From: an uncultured Clostridia bacterium
Lineage (GTDB): Bacteria; Bacillota; Clostridia; Lachnospirales; Anaerotignaceae
Direction of reading: 5' to 3'
Assembly (NCBI GenBank): GCA_945868505.1
Contig: CAMBLO010000001.1
Location: forward strand, 1-64,000
DNA: 64,000 nucleotides
Numbering within the stretch: the first letter of the stretch is position 1; each line of letters opens with the position of its first letter. A model generated the notes under the pieces. That model did no database searches. It was not told the origin of the DNA and was given only the letters and a program-made list of their open reading frames with translations. Below, in pieces: positions 41,095-49,285 of this stretch. The position numbers and the translations under genes were made by a program.

Positions 41095-41889
41095 ATGGAA
41101 AAGAAAATCAGAATTGCAGCGGCAGGGGATAACTGTGTAGATGCGTATAGCGATGGGAATGTGTATCCCGGTGGCAACCCCGTCAATGTGGCGGTTTATG
41201 TGGCCCGTTTGGGGGGCGAATCCACCTATATCGGCGCCGTTGGTACAGATAAATACGGCAAAATTATGCTGGATGCCATCAAAGGAAAAGGCGTGGATAT
41301 CTCCCACATGAAGGTGCTGGAGGGCAGTACAGCTCTGACCCATGTGGATATTGTCAATGGCGACCGTGTTTTTGGGGAATATGAAGAAGGCGTCATGGCG
41401 GATTTCAAGCTGAACGCAGAGGATATCGAATTTCTGGCGGGCTATGATATGGTGGTTTCCGGCCTTTGGGGTATGTGCGAAAAGGAATTGCCCCTGCTGA
41501 AGAAAAAAGGTGCAACCATCGCCTTTGACTTTGCCACAAAGCTGGACGACCCCGTTGTGCCTATTGCCATTCCCTATGTGGATTATGCCTTTTTCTCCAT
41601 TGACGACCAGAGCGAGGAAGAAATCAGAAAAATCATGCTGGAAATGTATGCGAAAGGGCCGAAGGTGGTCGTTGTCACAAGGGGCGAAGCAGGCAGTATC
41701 GCTTATGATGGCAAGGATTTTTACCCCTATGGGATTGTTCCCGTGGAGGTTGTGGATACCATGGGGGCGGGGGACAGCTTCATCGCAGGCTTCCTTTATG
41801 CCATCTGTCAGGGAAAATCTATCCCCGAAGCCATGGCAGACGGGGCAGCCAACAGCAGCGTAACCCTTTCCTACGCGGGGGCATGGTGA
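41095..41889 (+). CDS. frlD: Fructoselysine 6-kinase-like PfkB enzyme
   Basis: This 264-aa PfkB kinase matches E. coli FrlD in its key segments: GDNCVDAY, GGNPVNVAVYVARLG, DRVFGEYEEGVMADF and the catalytic DTMGAGDSFIAGF, ending in a family-typical YAGAW. It phosphorylates the imported fructosamine at C6, giving the substrate for FrlB. It begins at the base after frlC and ends the operon. Confidence 0.92.
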   Translation: MEKKIRIAAAGDNCVDAYSDGNVYPGGNPVNVAVYVARLGGESTYIGAVGTDKYGKIMLDAIKGKGVDISHMKVLEGSTALTHVDIVNGDRVFGEYEEGVMADFKLNAEDIEFLAGYDMVVSGLWGMCEKELPLLKKKGATIAFDFATKLDDPVVPIAIPYVDYAFFSIDDQSEEEIRKIMLEMYAKGPKVVVVTRGEAGSIAYDGKDFYPYGIVPVEVVDTMGAGDSFIAGFLYAICQGKSIPEAMADGAANSSVTLSYAGAW

Positions 41890-41937
41890 TTTTCAATCTG
41901 ATTTATGGTAAACTAGAGGGGAAAGGAGAGATGAAAC

Positions 41938-42999
41938 ATGAAACTGATGAAAAAATTAGCGTTGTTGTTGAGCTTGGCTTTTGCGGCAACGGGTTGCGGC
42001 AGCGAAGCGGTGGCAGGTGTGCCGGAAACACCCATACAGCAGGAGGCTGCCACAGATGCGGCATTGGAGGTGCATTTTATCGATGTGGGGCAGGCAGACT
42101 GTGCGCTGCTGGTCTCTGATGGGCATTATATGGTCATCGATGGGGGCAACAACGATGATGCCGATACCATCGTATCTTATCTGAAAAAGGAAGGCGTGAA
42201 AACCTTGGATGCCGCGGTGGGCACCCATCCCCATGAAGACCATATTGGCTCTCTGGATGCCATCATCAACAGCTTTGACGTGAAAACGGTTTATATGCCG
42301 AAGATTATGCATACCAGCCAGACCTTCGAGGATGTGCTGGATGCCATTGCCAATAAAGGCCTGAAGATCAAAGCCCCCAACCCCGGCGAAACATTCAGCT
42401 TCAACGGGCTGCCTGTGGAAATCCTTGGCCCGCAGCAGGAATACGGTGATTTCAACAATAATTCCATTGTACTGAAGGTGACGGCAGGAGAAACCAGCTT
42501 CCTCTTTACCGGGGATGCGGAAGAAGCGGCGGAAAAGGATATCTTAAATGCAGGCTATGACCTGCAGGCGGATGTGCTGAAGGTGGGCCATCATGGTAGC
42601 AGCACCTCTACTTCTGATGCCTTTTTGCAGGCAGTTTCTCCGAAATATGCAGTCATCAGTGTGGGCACAGGCAACAAATATGGGCATCCTGAAAAGGTAA
42701 CACTGGATAAGCTGCAAAATATCGGTGCGGCAATCTATCGTACAGACCTGCTGGGAACTGTCGTTTGCAGTACAGATGGTCAGAATATCCTGTTCAATGG
42801 TGTCAGCGGGAAAACAGAAACCACCGCTGCACCTGCTGTGGCAGAACCCACGGAAATCTACATTGGTAATAAAAATTCGAAAAAATTCCACACAGAGGAT
42901 TGTTCCTCTTTGCCGGCAGAAAATAACCGCGTATATCTGGAAAGTCGAGAAGAAGCCATTTCTCTGGGCTATCAGCCCTGCGGCTCCTGCAAACCATAA
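41938..42999 (+). CDS. ComEC-like metallo-beta-lactamase lipoprotein
   Basis: This 353-aa protein has a lipobox at ATGC20. A metallo-beta-lactamase domain (~40-285) has IDVGQADCALL, metal motif THPHEDHIG, FLFTGDAEE and VGHHGSS, the set found in the soluble domain of ComEC/Rec2. A C-terminal piece (~310-353: FHTEDCSSL ... GYQPCGSCKP) looks like a small zinc site similar to the Ada N-terminal fold. Anchored outside the membrane, it may hydrolyse nucleic acid or phosphodiesters. It pairs with DUF3006 downstream, a frequent partnership. Confidence 0.85.
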   Translation: MKLMKKLALLLSLAFAATGCGSEAVAGVPETPIQQEAATDAALEVHFIDVGQADCALLVSDGHYMVIDGGNNDDADTIVSYLKKEGVKTLDAAVGTHPHEDHIGSLDAIINSFDVKTVYMPKIMHTSQTFEDVLDAIANKGLKIKAPNPGETFSFNGLPVEILGPQQEYGDFNNNSIVLKVTAGETSFLFTGDAEEAAEKDILNAGYDLQADVLKVGHHGSSTSTSDAFLQAVSPKYAVISVGTGNKYGHPEKVTLDKLQNIGAAIYRTDLLGTVVCSTDGQNILFNGVSGKTETTAAPAVAEPTEIYIGNKNSKKFHTEDCSSLPAENNRVYLESREEAISLGYQPCGSCKP

Positions 43000-43011
43000 G
43001 GAGGGGAGACC

Positions 43012-43224
43012 ATGGCACAGATCGTAGACAGATTCGAAGGGGAATATGCCATTCTGCTGGATGGGGATGCAGTGCTGGAAGTGGGGAAAGCCCATTTGGC
43101 AGAAGGTATCGCAGAAGGTGATGCAGTTTCCCTTGGGGAGAACGGCATCTGGCAGAAGGATGCAGCAGAAACAAAAGACAGAAAGGAACACATTGTAAAA
43201 AAAATGAACGCTTTGTGGGAATAA
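43012..43224 (+). CDS. DUF3006 domain protein
   Basis: The 70-aa protein matches DUF3006: IVDRFEGEYAILLDGD, a small beta-barrel-like domain ending in a basic tail. GGAGGGGAG precedes the ATG, 12 bases after the metallohydrolase. Members usually accompany ComEC-like hydrolases, suggesting a shared but unknown role. Confidence 0.85.
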   Translation: MAQIVDRFEGEYAILLDGDAVLEVGKAHLAEGIAEGDAVSLGENGIWQKDAAETKDRKEHIVKKMNALWE

Positions 43225-43232
43225 AGAGAGGA

Positions 43233-43268
43233 AAACGGCATAGTTTGGTTTATGCCGTTTTTATTTTT
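43233..43268 (+). terminator. Terminator after DUF3006
   Basis: Arms AAACGGCATA and TATGCCGTTT, then a T-rich run. Confidence 0.88.
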
Positions 43269-43359
43269 TTCGTTTTTGTTGCTTTAGCAACATCACTTAT
43301 GCGGAAGGTGTGGTATACTCAGATTGTAAAAGGGAGGTTTATGCTGAGGAGGAAGAGAT

Positions 43360-44049
43360 ATGATCAGACGGATTATTGAGATCAACGAAGAAAAATGCAA
43401 TGGCTGCGGGCTGTGTGCCCAGGCTTGCCATGAAGGTGCCATCGGCATGGTGAATGGCAAGGCAAAGCTTTTGAGAGATGATTACTGCGATGGCTTGGGG
43501 GATTGTCTCCCCGTTTGTCCCGTGGATGCTATTAAATTCGTAGAAAGAGAAGCGGCGGCTTATGATGAAGCGGCAGTTTTGGCAAATAAAGAGAAAAAAG
43601 AACAGCCTTGCGGCTGTGCAGGTTCTATGGCAAAGGCCATCCAGAGAGAGGAAGCTGCCCCTGTTGAGAGGGCACCTCAGCAGTCCCAGCTGAGACAGTG
43701 GCCGGTGCAGATCAAGCTGGTGCCTGTGAAAGCTCCTTATTTTGATGGGGCAAACCTGCTGATTGCGGCGGATTGCACGGCCTATGCCTATGCCAATTTC
43801 CATCAGGAATTCATCCGTGGGAAGATCACAGTGGTTGGCTGTCCCAAGCTGGATGCGGGAGACTATTCTGAAAAGCTGACGGAAATCATCCGCAACAACG
43901 ATATCAAGAGCGTTACAGTGGTGCGGATGGAAGTGCCCTGCTGCGGCGGCATTGAGCGGGCGGCGGTAACAGCCCTGCAAAACAGCGGAAAATTTATCCC
44001 CTGGCAGGTGGTAACCATTTCCGTAGATGGTCGCATTGTGGAAAAATAA
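43360..44049 (+). CDS. 4Fe-4S ferredoxin-type protein
   Basis: This 229-aa protein begins with a bacterial ferredoxin domain: CNGCGLCAQAC and CDGLGDCLPVCP (the second cluster motif is the CX5C variant). A linker with CGCAG follows. The remaining ~140 residues hold more cysteines (AADCTAYAY, GCPKLD, PCCGG). The layout matches a family of clostridial electron-transfer proteins of unknown partner. It stands as a single gene between two terminators. Cytosolic. Confidence 0.85.
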   Translation: MIRRIIEINEEKCNGCGLCAQACHEGAIGMVNGKAKLLRDDYCDGLGDCLPVCPVDAIKFVEREAAAYDEAAVLANKEKKEQPCGCAGSMAKAIQREEAAPVERAPQQSQLRQWPVQIKLVPVKAPYFDGANLLIAADCTAYAYANFHQEFIRGKITVVGCPKLDAGDYSEKLTEIIRNNDIKSVTVVRMEVPCCGGIERAAVTALQNSGKFIPWQVVTISVDGRIVEK

Positions 44050-44056
44050 GAAACAG

Positions 44057-44082
44057 ACAGCGTGGAAACACGCTGTTTTTTT
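44057..44082 (+). terminator. Terminator after the ferredoxin-type gene
   Basis: Arms ACAGCGTG and CACGCTGT with a GAAA loop, followed by T6. Confidence 0.9.
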
Positions 44083-44227
44083 GATTGCTGAAAGGATATG
44101 AAAAAAGTTCGGATTTCTATACAAAGTTCAGGAATATGGCTTGCGTTCCCTATGGAATTAGCGGTATAATCATTATATTATACACTTCGGACCCATTATA
44201 AGAATTACATAGAAAGAGTGGAAAAAC

Positions 44228-45102
44228 ATGAAATTAACGGAACTTTTTGCAAAAGATACTTTCAATATGTCCTTTGAAGTTTTCCCCAATAAGAAACCCG
44301 AAAATCTGGAAAGTGTGAAGGCGAAAGTCTTGCAAATCGCGGAACTGGAGCCTGCTTTTATGAGCGTGACTTATGGCGCAGGCGGCGGCACCAGCCAGTT
44401 TACACTGGAAATTGCGAAAAATATCAAACAGAGGGGCGATGTGCCCGTTTTGGCTCATCTGACAGCCGTTTCTTCTACAAAGAAACCGTCGCTGCCCGTA
44501 TTGCAGAGCTGAAAACGGCAGGCATCCAGAATATCATGGCCCTGCGGGGCGATCTGACCCCCGAAATGGAAGGGCAGGACAGAAGCAAATGGGCATACAG
44601 ATATGCCGTTGATTTGGTTCGTGAATTGAAGGAAAAGGGCGATTTCTGTATCGGCAGCGGCTGTTATCCCGAAAAACACCCCGAGTGCGCCACTATGGCA
44701 GAAGACATACGCCATCTGAAAGAAAAAGTGGACGCAGGCTGCGATTTCCTGACCTCTCAGATGTTCTTCGACAACAACATTTTCTATAGCTTCCTGTATA
44801 AGGTGAGAGAAGCAGGCATTGAGGTTCCTGTGATTCCCGGCATCATGCCCGTCACCCAGGTAAATCAGGTGACACGCTCCATCGAGCTTTCTGGCTCCTT
44901 TATGCCCCAGAAATATAAAGTTTTGGTGGACAGATTCGGCAACAACGCCGCAGCTATGCAGCAGGCGGGCATTGCCTATGCCACAGACCAGATTGTTGAC
45001 CTGTATGCCAACGGCATCAAGACGGTACATATCTACACCATGAATAAGCCCGATGTGGCGGCGCAGATTATGCACAATGTAAAGGATATCCTGGGCTTAT
45101 GA
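44228..45102 (+). pseudogene. metF: Methylenetetrahydrofolate reductase with a frameshift
   Basis: MetF reduces methylene-THF to methyl-THF, the methyl donor for MetH. The first part (44228-44482) reads FNMSFEVFPNKKPENLE ... LAHLTAVSSTK. At 44482 one base is missing relative to the expected K-E-T-V-A-A-R, and the first frame then stops at 44512. The other frame continues with ELKTAGIQNIMALRGDLTPE to the natural end at 45102, giving ~290 residues in total. The stop overlaps the next gene (ATGA), so the operon structure is intact. The cause is either a recent single-base deletion or a sequencing error. Confidence 0.88.
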
Positions 45103-45764
45103 TACGGGGAAAGACATATCAGGCTCCGCCCGTCAATGAGCGGGAATGCCTGCGATATGCAGGCTGTAATTTTAAAGAGACATCGGCAGAGGAACGGCAG
45201 CTTTTTGCGGATTGTCTCGCGGAGATAGAAGGAAAGCTTTCCTATAAGGTCTGCTGGGACAGATTCCCCGTGAAAACAGAAGGAACATCCCTTGATTTTG
45301 GCTTTACGAAGGTGGATTCGGCAGGACTGGCGAAAAATCTGGAGGGTTGCGGGGAAATCATCCTGTTTGCGGCGACCATCGGCTTGGAGATTGACAGAGC
45401 CATCCGCAGATATACCAGACTTTCTCCTGCGAAAGCGTTGTTTTTTCAGGCCATCGGTGCAGAGCGTATCGAAAGTCTTTGTGATGCCTTTTGCGAAGAA
45501 CAGCGGGAAGCATTGCAGGCGGAAGGAAAGTTCTTGAAGCCCCGCTTTAGCCCTGGCTATGGAGATTTATCTTTGGAGATGCAAAGGGATATCTTCCGTG
45601 TGCTGGATTGCCCCAGAAAGATTGGCCTGACCCTGAACGAAAGCCTGCTGATGAGCCCCTCCAAATCGGTGACAGCCATCATCGGCATCAGCGGAGAAGA
45701 ATATCAACAAGAAAAAAACAAATGCGGTGTATGTCAGAATTCTGACTGTGCCTTTAGAGGATGA
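45099..45764 (+). CDS. Methionine synthase reactivation-domain protein
   Basis: This 221-aa protein corresponds to the stand-alone version of the MetH C-terminal activation domain, which binds SAM and flavodoxin to re-methylate oxidised cobalamin. The C-terminus KCGVCQNSDCAFRG is the cysteine tail typical of clostridial members. Visible anchors are GYGDLSLEMQRDIF and LNESLLMSPSKSVTAIIGI. It overlaps metF and precedes metH, which lacks this domain, so together they make a complete enzyme. Confidence 0.88.
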   Translation: MIRGKTYQAPPVNERECLRYAGCNFKETSAEERQLFADCLAEIEGKLSYKVCWDRFPVKTEGTSLDFGFTKVDSAGLAKNLEGCGEIILFAATIGLEIDRAIRRYTRLSPAKALFFQAIGAERIESLCDAFCEEQREALQAEGKFLKPRFSPGYGDLSLEMQRDIFRVLDCPRKIGLTLNESLLMSPSKSVTAIIGISGEEYQQEKNKCGVCQNSDCAFRG

Positions 45765-45769
45765 AATCT

Positions 45770-48193
45770 ATGAACGTTTTAGACTATTTGAAAAATAATA
45801 TCGTATATATGGACGGCGGTATGGGGACACTGCTGCAGGCAGAAGGCTTGCAGCCCGGTGAACACCCCGAACGCTGGAATCTGGAACACCCGGAGGTCAT
45901 CGTCAAGCTGCAGAAGATGTATTTTGATGCGGGTACAAATATCATCAATACCAATACCTTTGGGGCGAACAGCCTGAAATTCGACCATGAGGAATTGGAG
46001 GCAATCATCAAAGCTGCCATAGCCAATGCAAGAGCGGCGGCAGCAGCCAGCACGGGTACACAGGAAAAATTCGTTGCCTTGGATATCGGCCCTTCCGGCA
46101 GATTGTTGAAGCCCTATGGCGATTTCGATTTTGAAGAAGCGGTAGCTGTGTTTGCGGAAACGGTACGCTTGGGGGCAAAGCATGGAGCGGACTTGGTTTT
46201 CATCGAAACCATGAACGATAGCTATGAAACCAAGGCGGCGTTGCTGGCGGCAAAGGAAAACTGCGACCTGCCTGTATTCGTTTCCAATGCTTACAGCGAG
46301 GATAGCAAGCTGATGACGGGGGCTTCCCCGGCGGCTATGGTTGCCATGCTGGAAGGCATGGGGGCAGATGCCATTGGCGTGAACTGCTCTCTGGGGCCCA
46401 AAGCGCTGGCACCTGTGGTGGAGCAGTATCTGGAAAAGGCATCTATCCCCGTTGTGCTGAAGCCCAACGCAGGTCTGCCCCGAGAGGTAAATGGAAAGAC
46501 CGTATTTGACGTACTGCCCGATGAATTTTCCGATGATGTGGCGGGGCTGATTGCCAAGGGCGTACGAATCGCCGGGGGCTGCTGCGGTACTACACCGGCA
46601 TATATCAAAGCCGTAGTGGAAAAAACAAAGGACATGAAACCACTGCTTGTGGAAAAGAAAAATATCACCTGTGTGTCCTCTTATACCCATGCGGTGGAAT
46701 TTGGGGCTTCTCCCATCATCATTGGGGAACGCATCAACCCCACGGGGAAAAAACGTTTCAAACAGGCTCTGGTGGAAAATGACATCGACTATATCCTGAA
46801 TGAAGGGCTGGCACAGCAGGAAAAAGGCGTACAGATTTTGGACGTTAATGTTGGTTTACCTGAGATTGACGAGCCGGAAATGCTGAAAAGGGTCTGCTTT
46901 GAATTGCAGGCCATCATCGACCTGCCCTTGCAGATTGATACCTCTGATGTGGCGGCTATGGAACAGGCATTGCGCCGCTATAATGGGAAAGCCATGATCA
47001 ATTCCGTCAACGGCAAGCAGGAAAACATGGATGCTATTTTCCCGTTGGTGAAAAAATACGGCGGGCTGGTGGTGGCGCTGACTTTGGATGAAGGCGGTAT
47101 CCCCGATACAGCCGCAGGCAGAGTTGCCATTGCGGAAAAGATTTTGAAAACAGCGGAACGCTATGGTATTGAGAAGAAAGATATCATTTTCGATACCTTG
47201 GCAATGGCTATTAGCGCAGCTTCCAATGCAGCGAAGGCCACCGTGGATGCCCTCCATGAAATCAAGCATCGTCTGGGCTGTCATACCTCTTTGGGCGTTT
47301 CCAATATTTCCTTTGGGCTTCCCAACAGAGATGCCATCAACAGCACATTCTTTGCCATGGCCTTGGAAAATGGCCTTTCTGCAGCCATTATGAACCCCTT
47401 CTCCGGGGATATGATGAAAACCTATTTTGCTTATCGTGCCCTCCATGGTTTGGATGAAAACTGCGGAGAATATATCGATTTTGCCTCTAAATATGTGCCT
47501 GCGGCAGCGACAACAACAGCGGTGACACAACTGGCGGCGGCATCCGTTTCCGAGGAATATAAATCTGCTTTGCAGAAAGCCGTTGTAAAGGGGCTGAAAG
47601 ATCAGGCGGGGGAGTTGACAGCGAAGCTGTTGGAAGAAACAGCCCCTCTGGAAATTGTGCAGAATGAGATTATTCCTGCCTTGGACATCGTAGGCAAAGG
47701 CTATGAGGAAAAGACCGTATATCTGCCGCAGCTTTTGATGGCGGCAGAAGCGGCGAAGAGCGCCTTTGAAAAAATCAAAGCATCCATGTCCACGGAAAAT
47801 GGCGAGGCGGCGGCAAAATGCAGCTTTGTTCTGGCAACGGTAAAAGGCGATATCCATGATATCGGCAAAAATATCGTTAAGCTGCTGCTGGAAAATTATG
47901 GTTTCAATGTTACAGACTTGGGACGGGACGTTCCTCCCGAGGTGATTGTGGAAGAAGTGAAAAAACAGCACGCACCTCTGTGTGGCTTGAGTGCGTTAAT
48001 GACAACCACGGTGCCTGCCATGGAAGAAACCATCAAACAGCTGCGGGCGGAAGCTCCTTGGTGTAAGGCGGTTGTTGGCGGTGCAGTTCTGACACAGGAT
48101 TATGCTGACCGCATTGGCGCAGATAAATATGCCAAGGATGCTATGGAATGTGTGCGCTATGCCGATGAAATCAATGCTGGCTTAAAGGAATAA
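45770..48193 (+). CDS. metH: Cobalamin-dependent methionine synthase
   Basis: MetH moves a methyl group from methyl-THF to homocysteine through B12. The 807-aa protein has a homocysteine/zinc domain (~1-300, with GVNCSLG and GGCCGTT), a pterin-binding domain (~310-580, GERINPTGKKRF), and a B12 module (~590-807) with the lower-ligand motif GDIHDIGKN. It lacks the C-terminal activation domain, supplied by the gene upstream. ATG 45770 is preferred because AGAGGA lies 8 bases upstream; ATG 45761, overlapping the previous stop, is the alternative. Confidence 0.93.
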   Translation: MNVLDYLKNNIVYMDGGMGTLLQAEGLQPGEHPERWNLEHPEVIVKLQKMYFDAGTNIINTNTFGANSLKFDHEELEAIIKAAIANARAAAAASTGTQEKFVALDIGPSGRLLKPYGDFDFEEAVAVFAETVRLGAKHGADLVFIETMNDSYETKAALLAAKENCDLPVFVSNAYSEDSKLMTGASPAAMVAMLEGMGADAIGVNCSLGPKALAPVVEQYLEKASIPVVLKPNAGLPREVNGKTVFDVLPDEFSDDVAGLIAKGVRIAGGCCGTTPAYIKAVVEKTKDMKPLLVEKKNITCVSSYTHAVEFGASPIIIGERINPTGKKRFKQALVENDIDYILNEGLAQQEKGVQILDVNVGLPEIDEPEMLKRVCFELQAIIDLPLQIDTSDVAAMEQALRRYNGKAMINSVNGKQENMDAIFPLVKKYGGLVVALTLDEGGIPDTAAGRVAIAEKILKTAERYGIEKKDIIFDTLAMAISAASNAAKATVDALHEIKHRLGCHTSLGVSNISFGLPNRDAINSTFFAMALENGLSAAIMNPFSGDMMKTYFAYRALHGLDENCGEYIDFASKYVPAAATTTAVTQLAAASVSEEYKSALQKAVVKGLKDQAGELTAKLLEETAPLEIVQNEIIPALDIVGKGYEEKTVYLPQLLMAAEAAKSAFEKIKASMSTENGEAAAKCSFVLATVKGDIHDIGKNIVKLLLENYGFNVTDLGRDVPPEVIVEEVKKQHAPLCGLSALMTTTVPAMEETIKQLRAEAPWCKAVVGGAVLTQDYADRIGADKYAKDAMECVRYADEINAGLKE

Positions 48194-48211
48194 AAACAGA
48201 ATAGAAAAAAG

Positions 48212-48246
48212 AAACGCCTTGAGAAATTCTCAGGGCGTTTGTGCTT
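48212..48246. terminator. Hairpin between metH and the convergent ECF-S gene
   Basis: AAACGCCTTGAGA pairs with TCTCAGGGCGTTT over 13 positions with one wobble. It sits between convergent genes and probably ends metH transcription. T-runs are weak on both sides. Confidence 0.7.
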
Positions 48247-48269
48247 TTGGGAAAAAGAGATATCTCAAA

Positions 48270-48764
48270 TTAAATGGGAAAGGCTTTTTGCAGCAGGGCA
48301 TACAATGGCTTGAAAAGCACCAGACACAGCACCACATTGCCGATACAATGGATCAGGTCGAACCCCAGCCCCGATACCCAATAGGAGAAAGCCGCTGCAG
48401 GGCCGCCTGCGATCAGGTAGGGCAGGGTGCAGAGGGCACCGAAGGAAAGACCGAAGAAGCCGGAGAGGATGCTCCAGAAAAGGGGGGAGGTGTTGCTTCT
48501 GAAAAACAGGGCAACCACCGCCAAAATGCTCCAGAGATAGAGATATTGAAACCACCACATACCGAAGCCATAGAGAAACCCTTCCAGAAAAACAAAGCCA
48601 TATATCATCCAGAAAACCTTTTTGCCGAAAAAGATGGTGTAAAGGATGATGAGCAGGCTGACGATTTCCAGATTGGGCAGAAAGGACATGACCACTTGTC
48701 CCGCAAAAAGCAGGGCGGTCAGCACGCCCATCCATGCCAGGCTGCGGGCTTGGCTTCGTTCCAT
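48270..48764 (-). CDS. Stand-alone ECF transporter S component
   Basis: This 164-aa membrane protein has about five to six helices, starting ARSLAWMGVLTALLFAGQVVMSFLPN, the usual ECF S-component N-terminus (alanine/small-residue helix that docks on EcfT). It has no ATPases beside it, so it would borrow a shared ECF module, for example the T/A pair at 31-34 kb or another in the genome. Its start overlaps the stop of the upstream DUF4430 gene (TGATG). Together with DUF4430 and the adjacent metH, a cobalamin or cobalamin-precursor substrate is plausible but unproven. Confidence 0.82.
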   Translation of the reverse strand: MERSQARSLAWMGVLTALLFAGQVVMSFLPNLEIVSLLIILYTIFFGKKVFWMIYGFVFLEGFLYGFGMWWFQYLYLWSILAVVALFFRSNTSPLFWSILSGFFGLSFGALCTLPYLIAGGPAAAFSYWVSGLGFDLIHCIGNVVLCLVLFKPLYALLQKAFPI

Positions 48765-49153
48765 CAATAGCCCTCCGTCAGTGTCAGTTCGAATTGGTCG
48801 CCATCAGCGATGGGAGTAGTATCGGCGGAGGTATTCACCTGTTCGCCGCCTTTGGTGATGCACCACCATTGCTGCTTGCTGTCGTCAGCAGTTTCACCAT
48901 CGACCATGGTAATGAAAAGACCATATTGCCCGACTTCTCCATCTACCAGTTCATTTTCCTGAAGCACTTCGCCCAGATATTCGGCAGTGGTCTGGTAGGT
49001 GAAGGTTTTTTCATTCTGGTCTGTATGGGTGACAAGAACAGAAATTTCCTTTGTGCCGGCTGTCGGTTCCGGTTTGTTCTGGCTATAAAAAATACCTGCC
49101 CCGATACAGAGGATGATCAGGATGGCCCCTAAGATGCCAGTTTTTTTGTTCAT
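48764..49153 (-). CDS. Membrane-anchored DUF4430 protein
   Basis: This 129-aa protein has an N-terminal membrane anchor (KTGILGAILIILCIGAGIFY) and one DUF4430 domain (~38-129) ending WWCITKGGEQVN ... DGDQFELTLTEGY. It is the second appearance of this transcobalamin C-terminal fold in the window. It starts at ATG 49153 after AACGGAGGGAA and overlaps the ECF S gene, so it likely presents substrate to that S component. The frame extends upstream, but the promoter lies there. Confidence 0.83.
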   Translation of the reverse strand: MNKKTGILGAILIILCIGAGIFYSQNKPEPTAGTKEISVLVTHTDQNEKTFTYQTTAEYLGEVLQENELVDGEVGQYGLFITMVDGETADDSKQQWWCITKGGEQVNTSADTTPIADGDQFELTLTEGY

Positions 49154-49173
49154 AAAAATTCCCTCCGTTTTCC

Positions 49174-49191
49174 TTGAGGGAACTCCCTCAA
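49174..49191 (-). promoter_or_regulatory. 18-bp dyad in the DUF4430/ECF-S leader
   Basis: TTGAGGGA-AC-TCCCTCAA has perfect 8-bp arms with only two bases between them, which suits a DNA operator better than an RNA hairpin. It lies about 11-28 bases after the predicted transcription start. Confidence 0.55.
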
Positions 49192-49208
49192 TTCTGATTC
49201 TGTGTTTC

Positions 49209-49237
49209 ATCATACTGCGGATGAGGGATTTTGTCAA
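49209..49237 (-). promoter_or_regulatory. Promoter of the DUF4430/ECF-S pair
   Basis: On the minus strand TTGACA (49237-49232), 17 bases, TATGAT (49214-49209). No riboswitch is visible in the ~50-base leader. Confidence 0.75.
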
Positions 49238-49256
49238 TTTTTGAAGGGCAAAAGAA

Positions 49257-49279
49257 TTGCCCCGCAAAATGCGGGGCAA
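49257..49279 (-). terminator. Terminator of the SLH repeat-protein gene
   Basis: Arms TTGCCCCGC and GCGGGGCAA around AAAAT; reading leftwards it runs into TTCTTTT. It separates the SLH gene from the DUF4430 promoter. Confidence 0.8.
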
Positions 49280-49285
49280 GAAGCA

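Noticed and set aside
44084-44227. SAM riboswitch or T-box leader in front of metF.
   Set aside because: The 144-base gap shows a promoter-like TATAAT but none of the conserved SAM or T-box core sequences.
44470-44490. Programmed -1 frameshift to make full-length MetF.
   Set aside because: No X-XXY-YYZ slippery heptamer and no obvious downstream stem are present; a one-base deletion or sequencing error is simpler.
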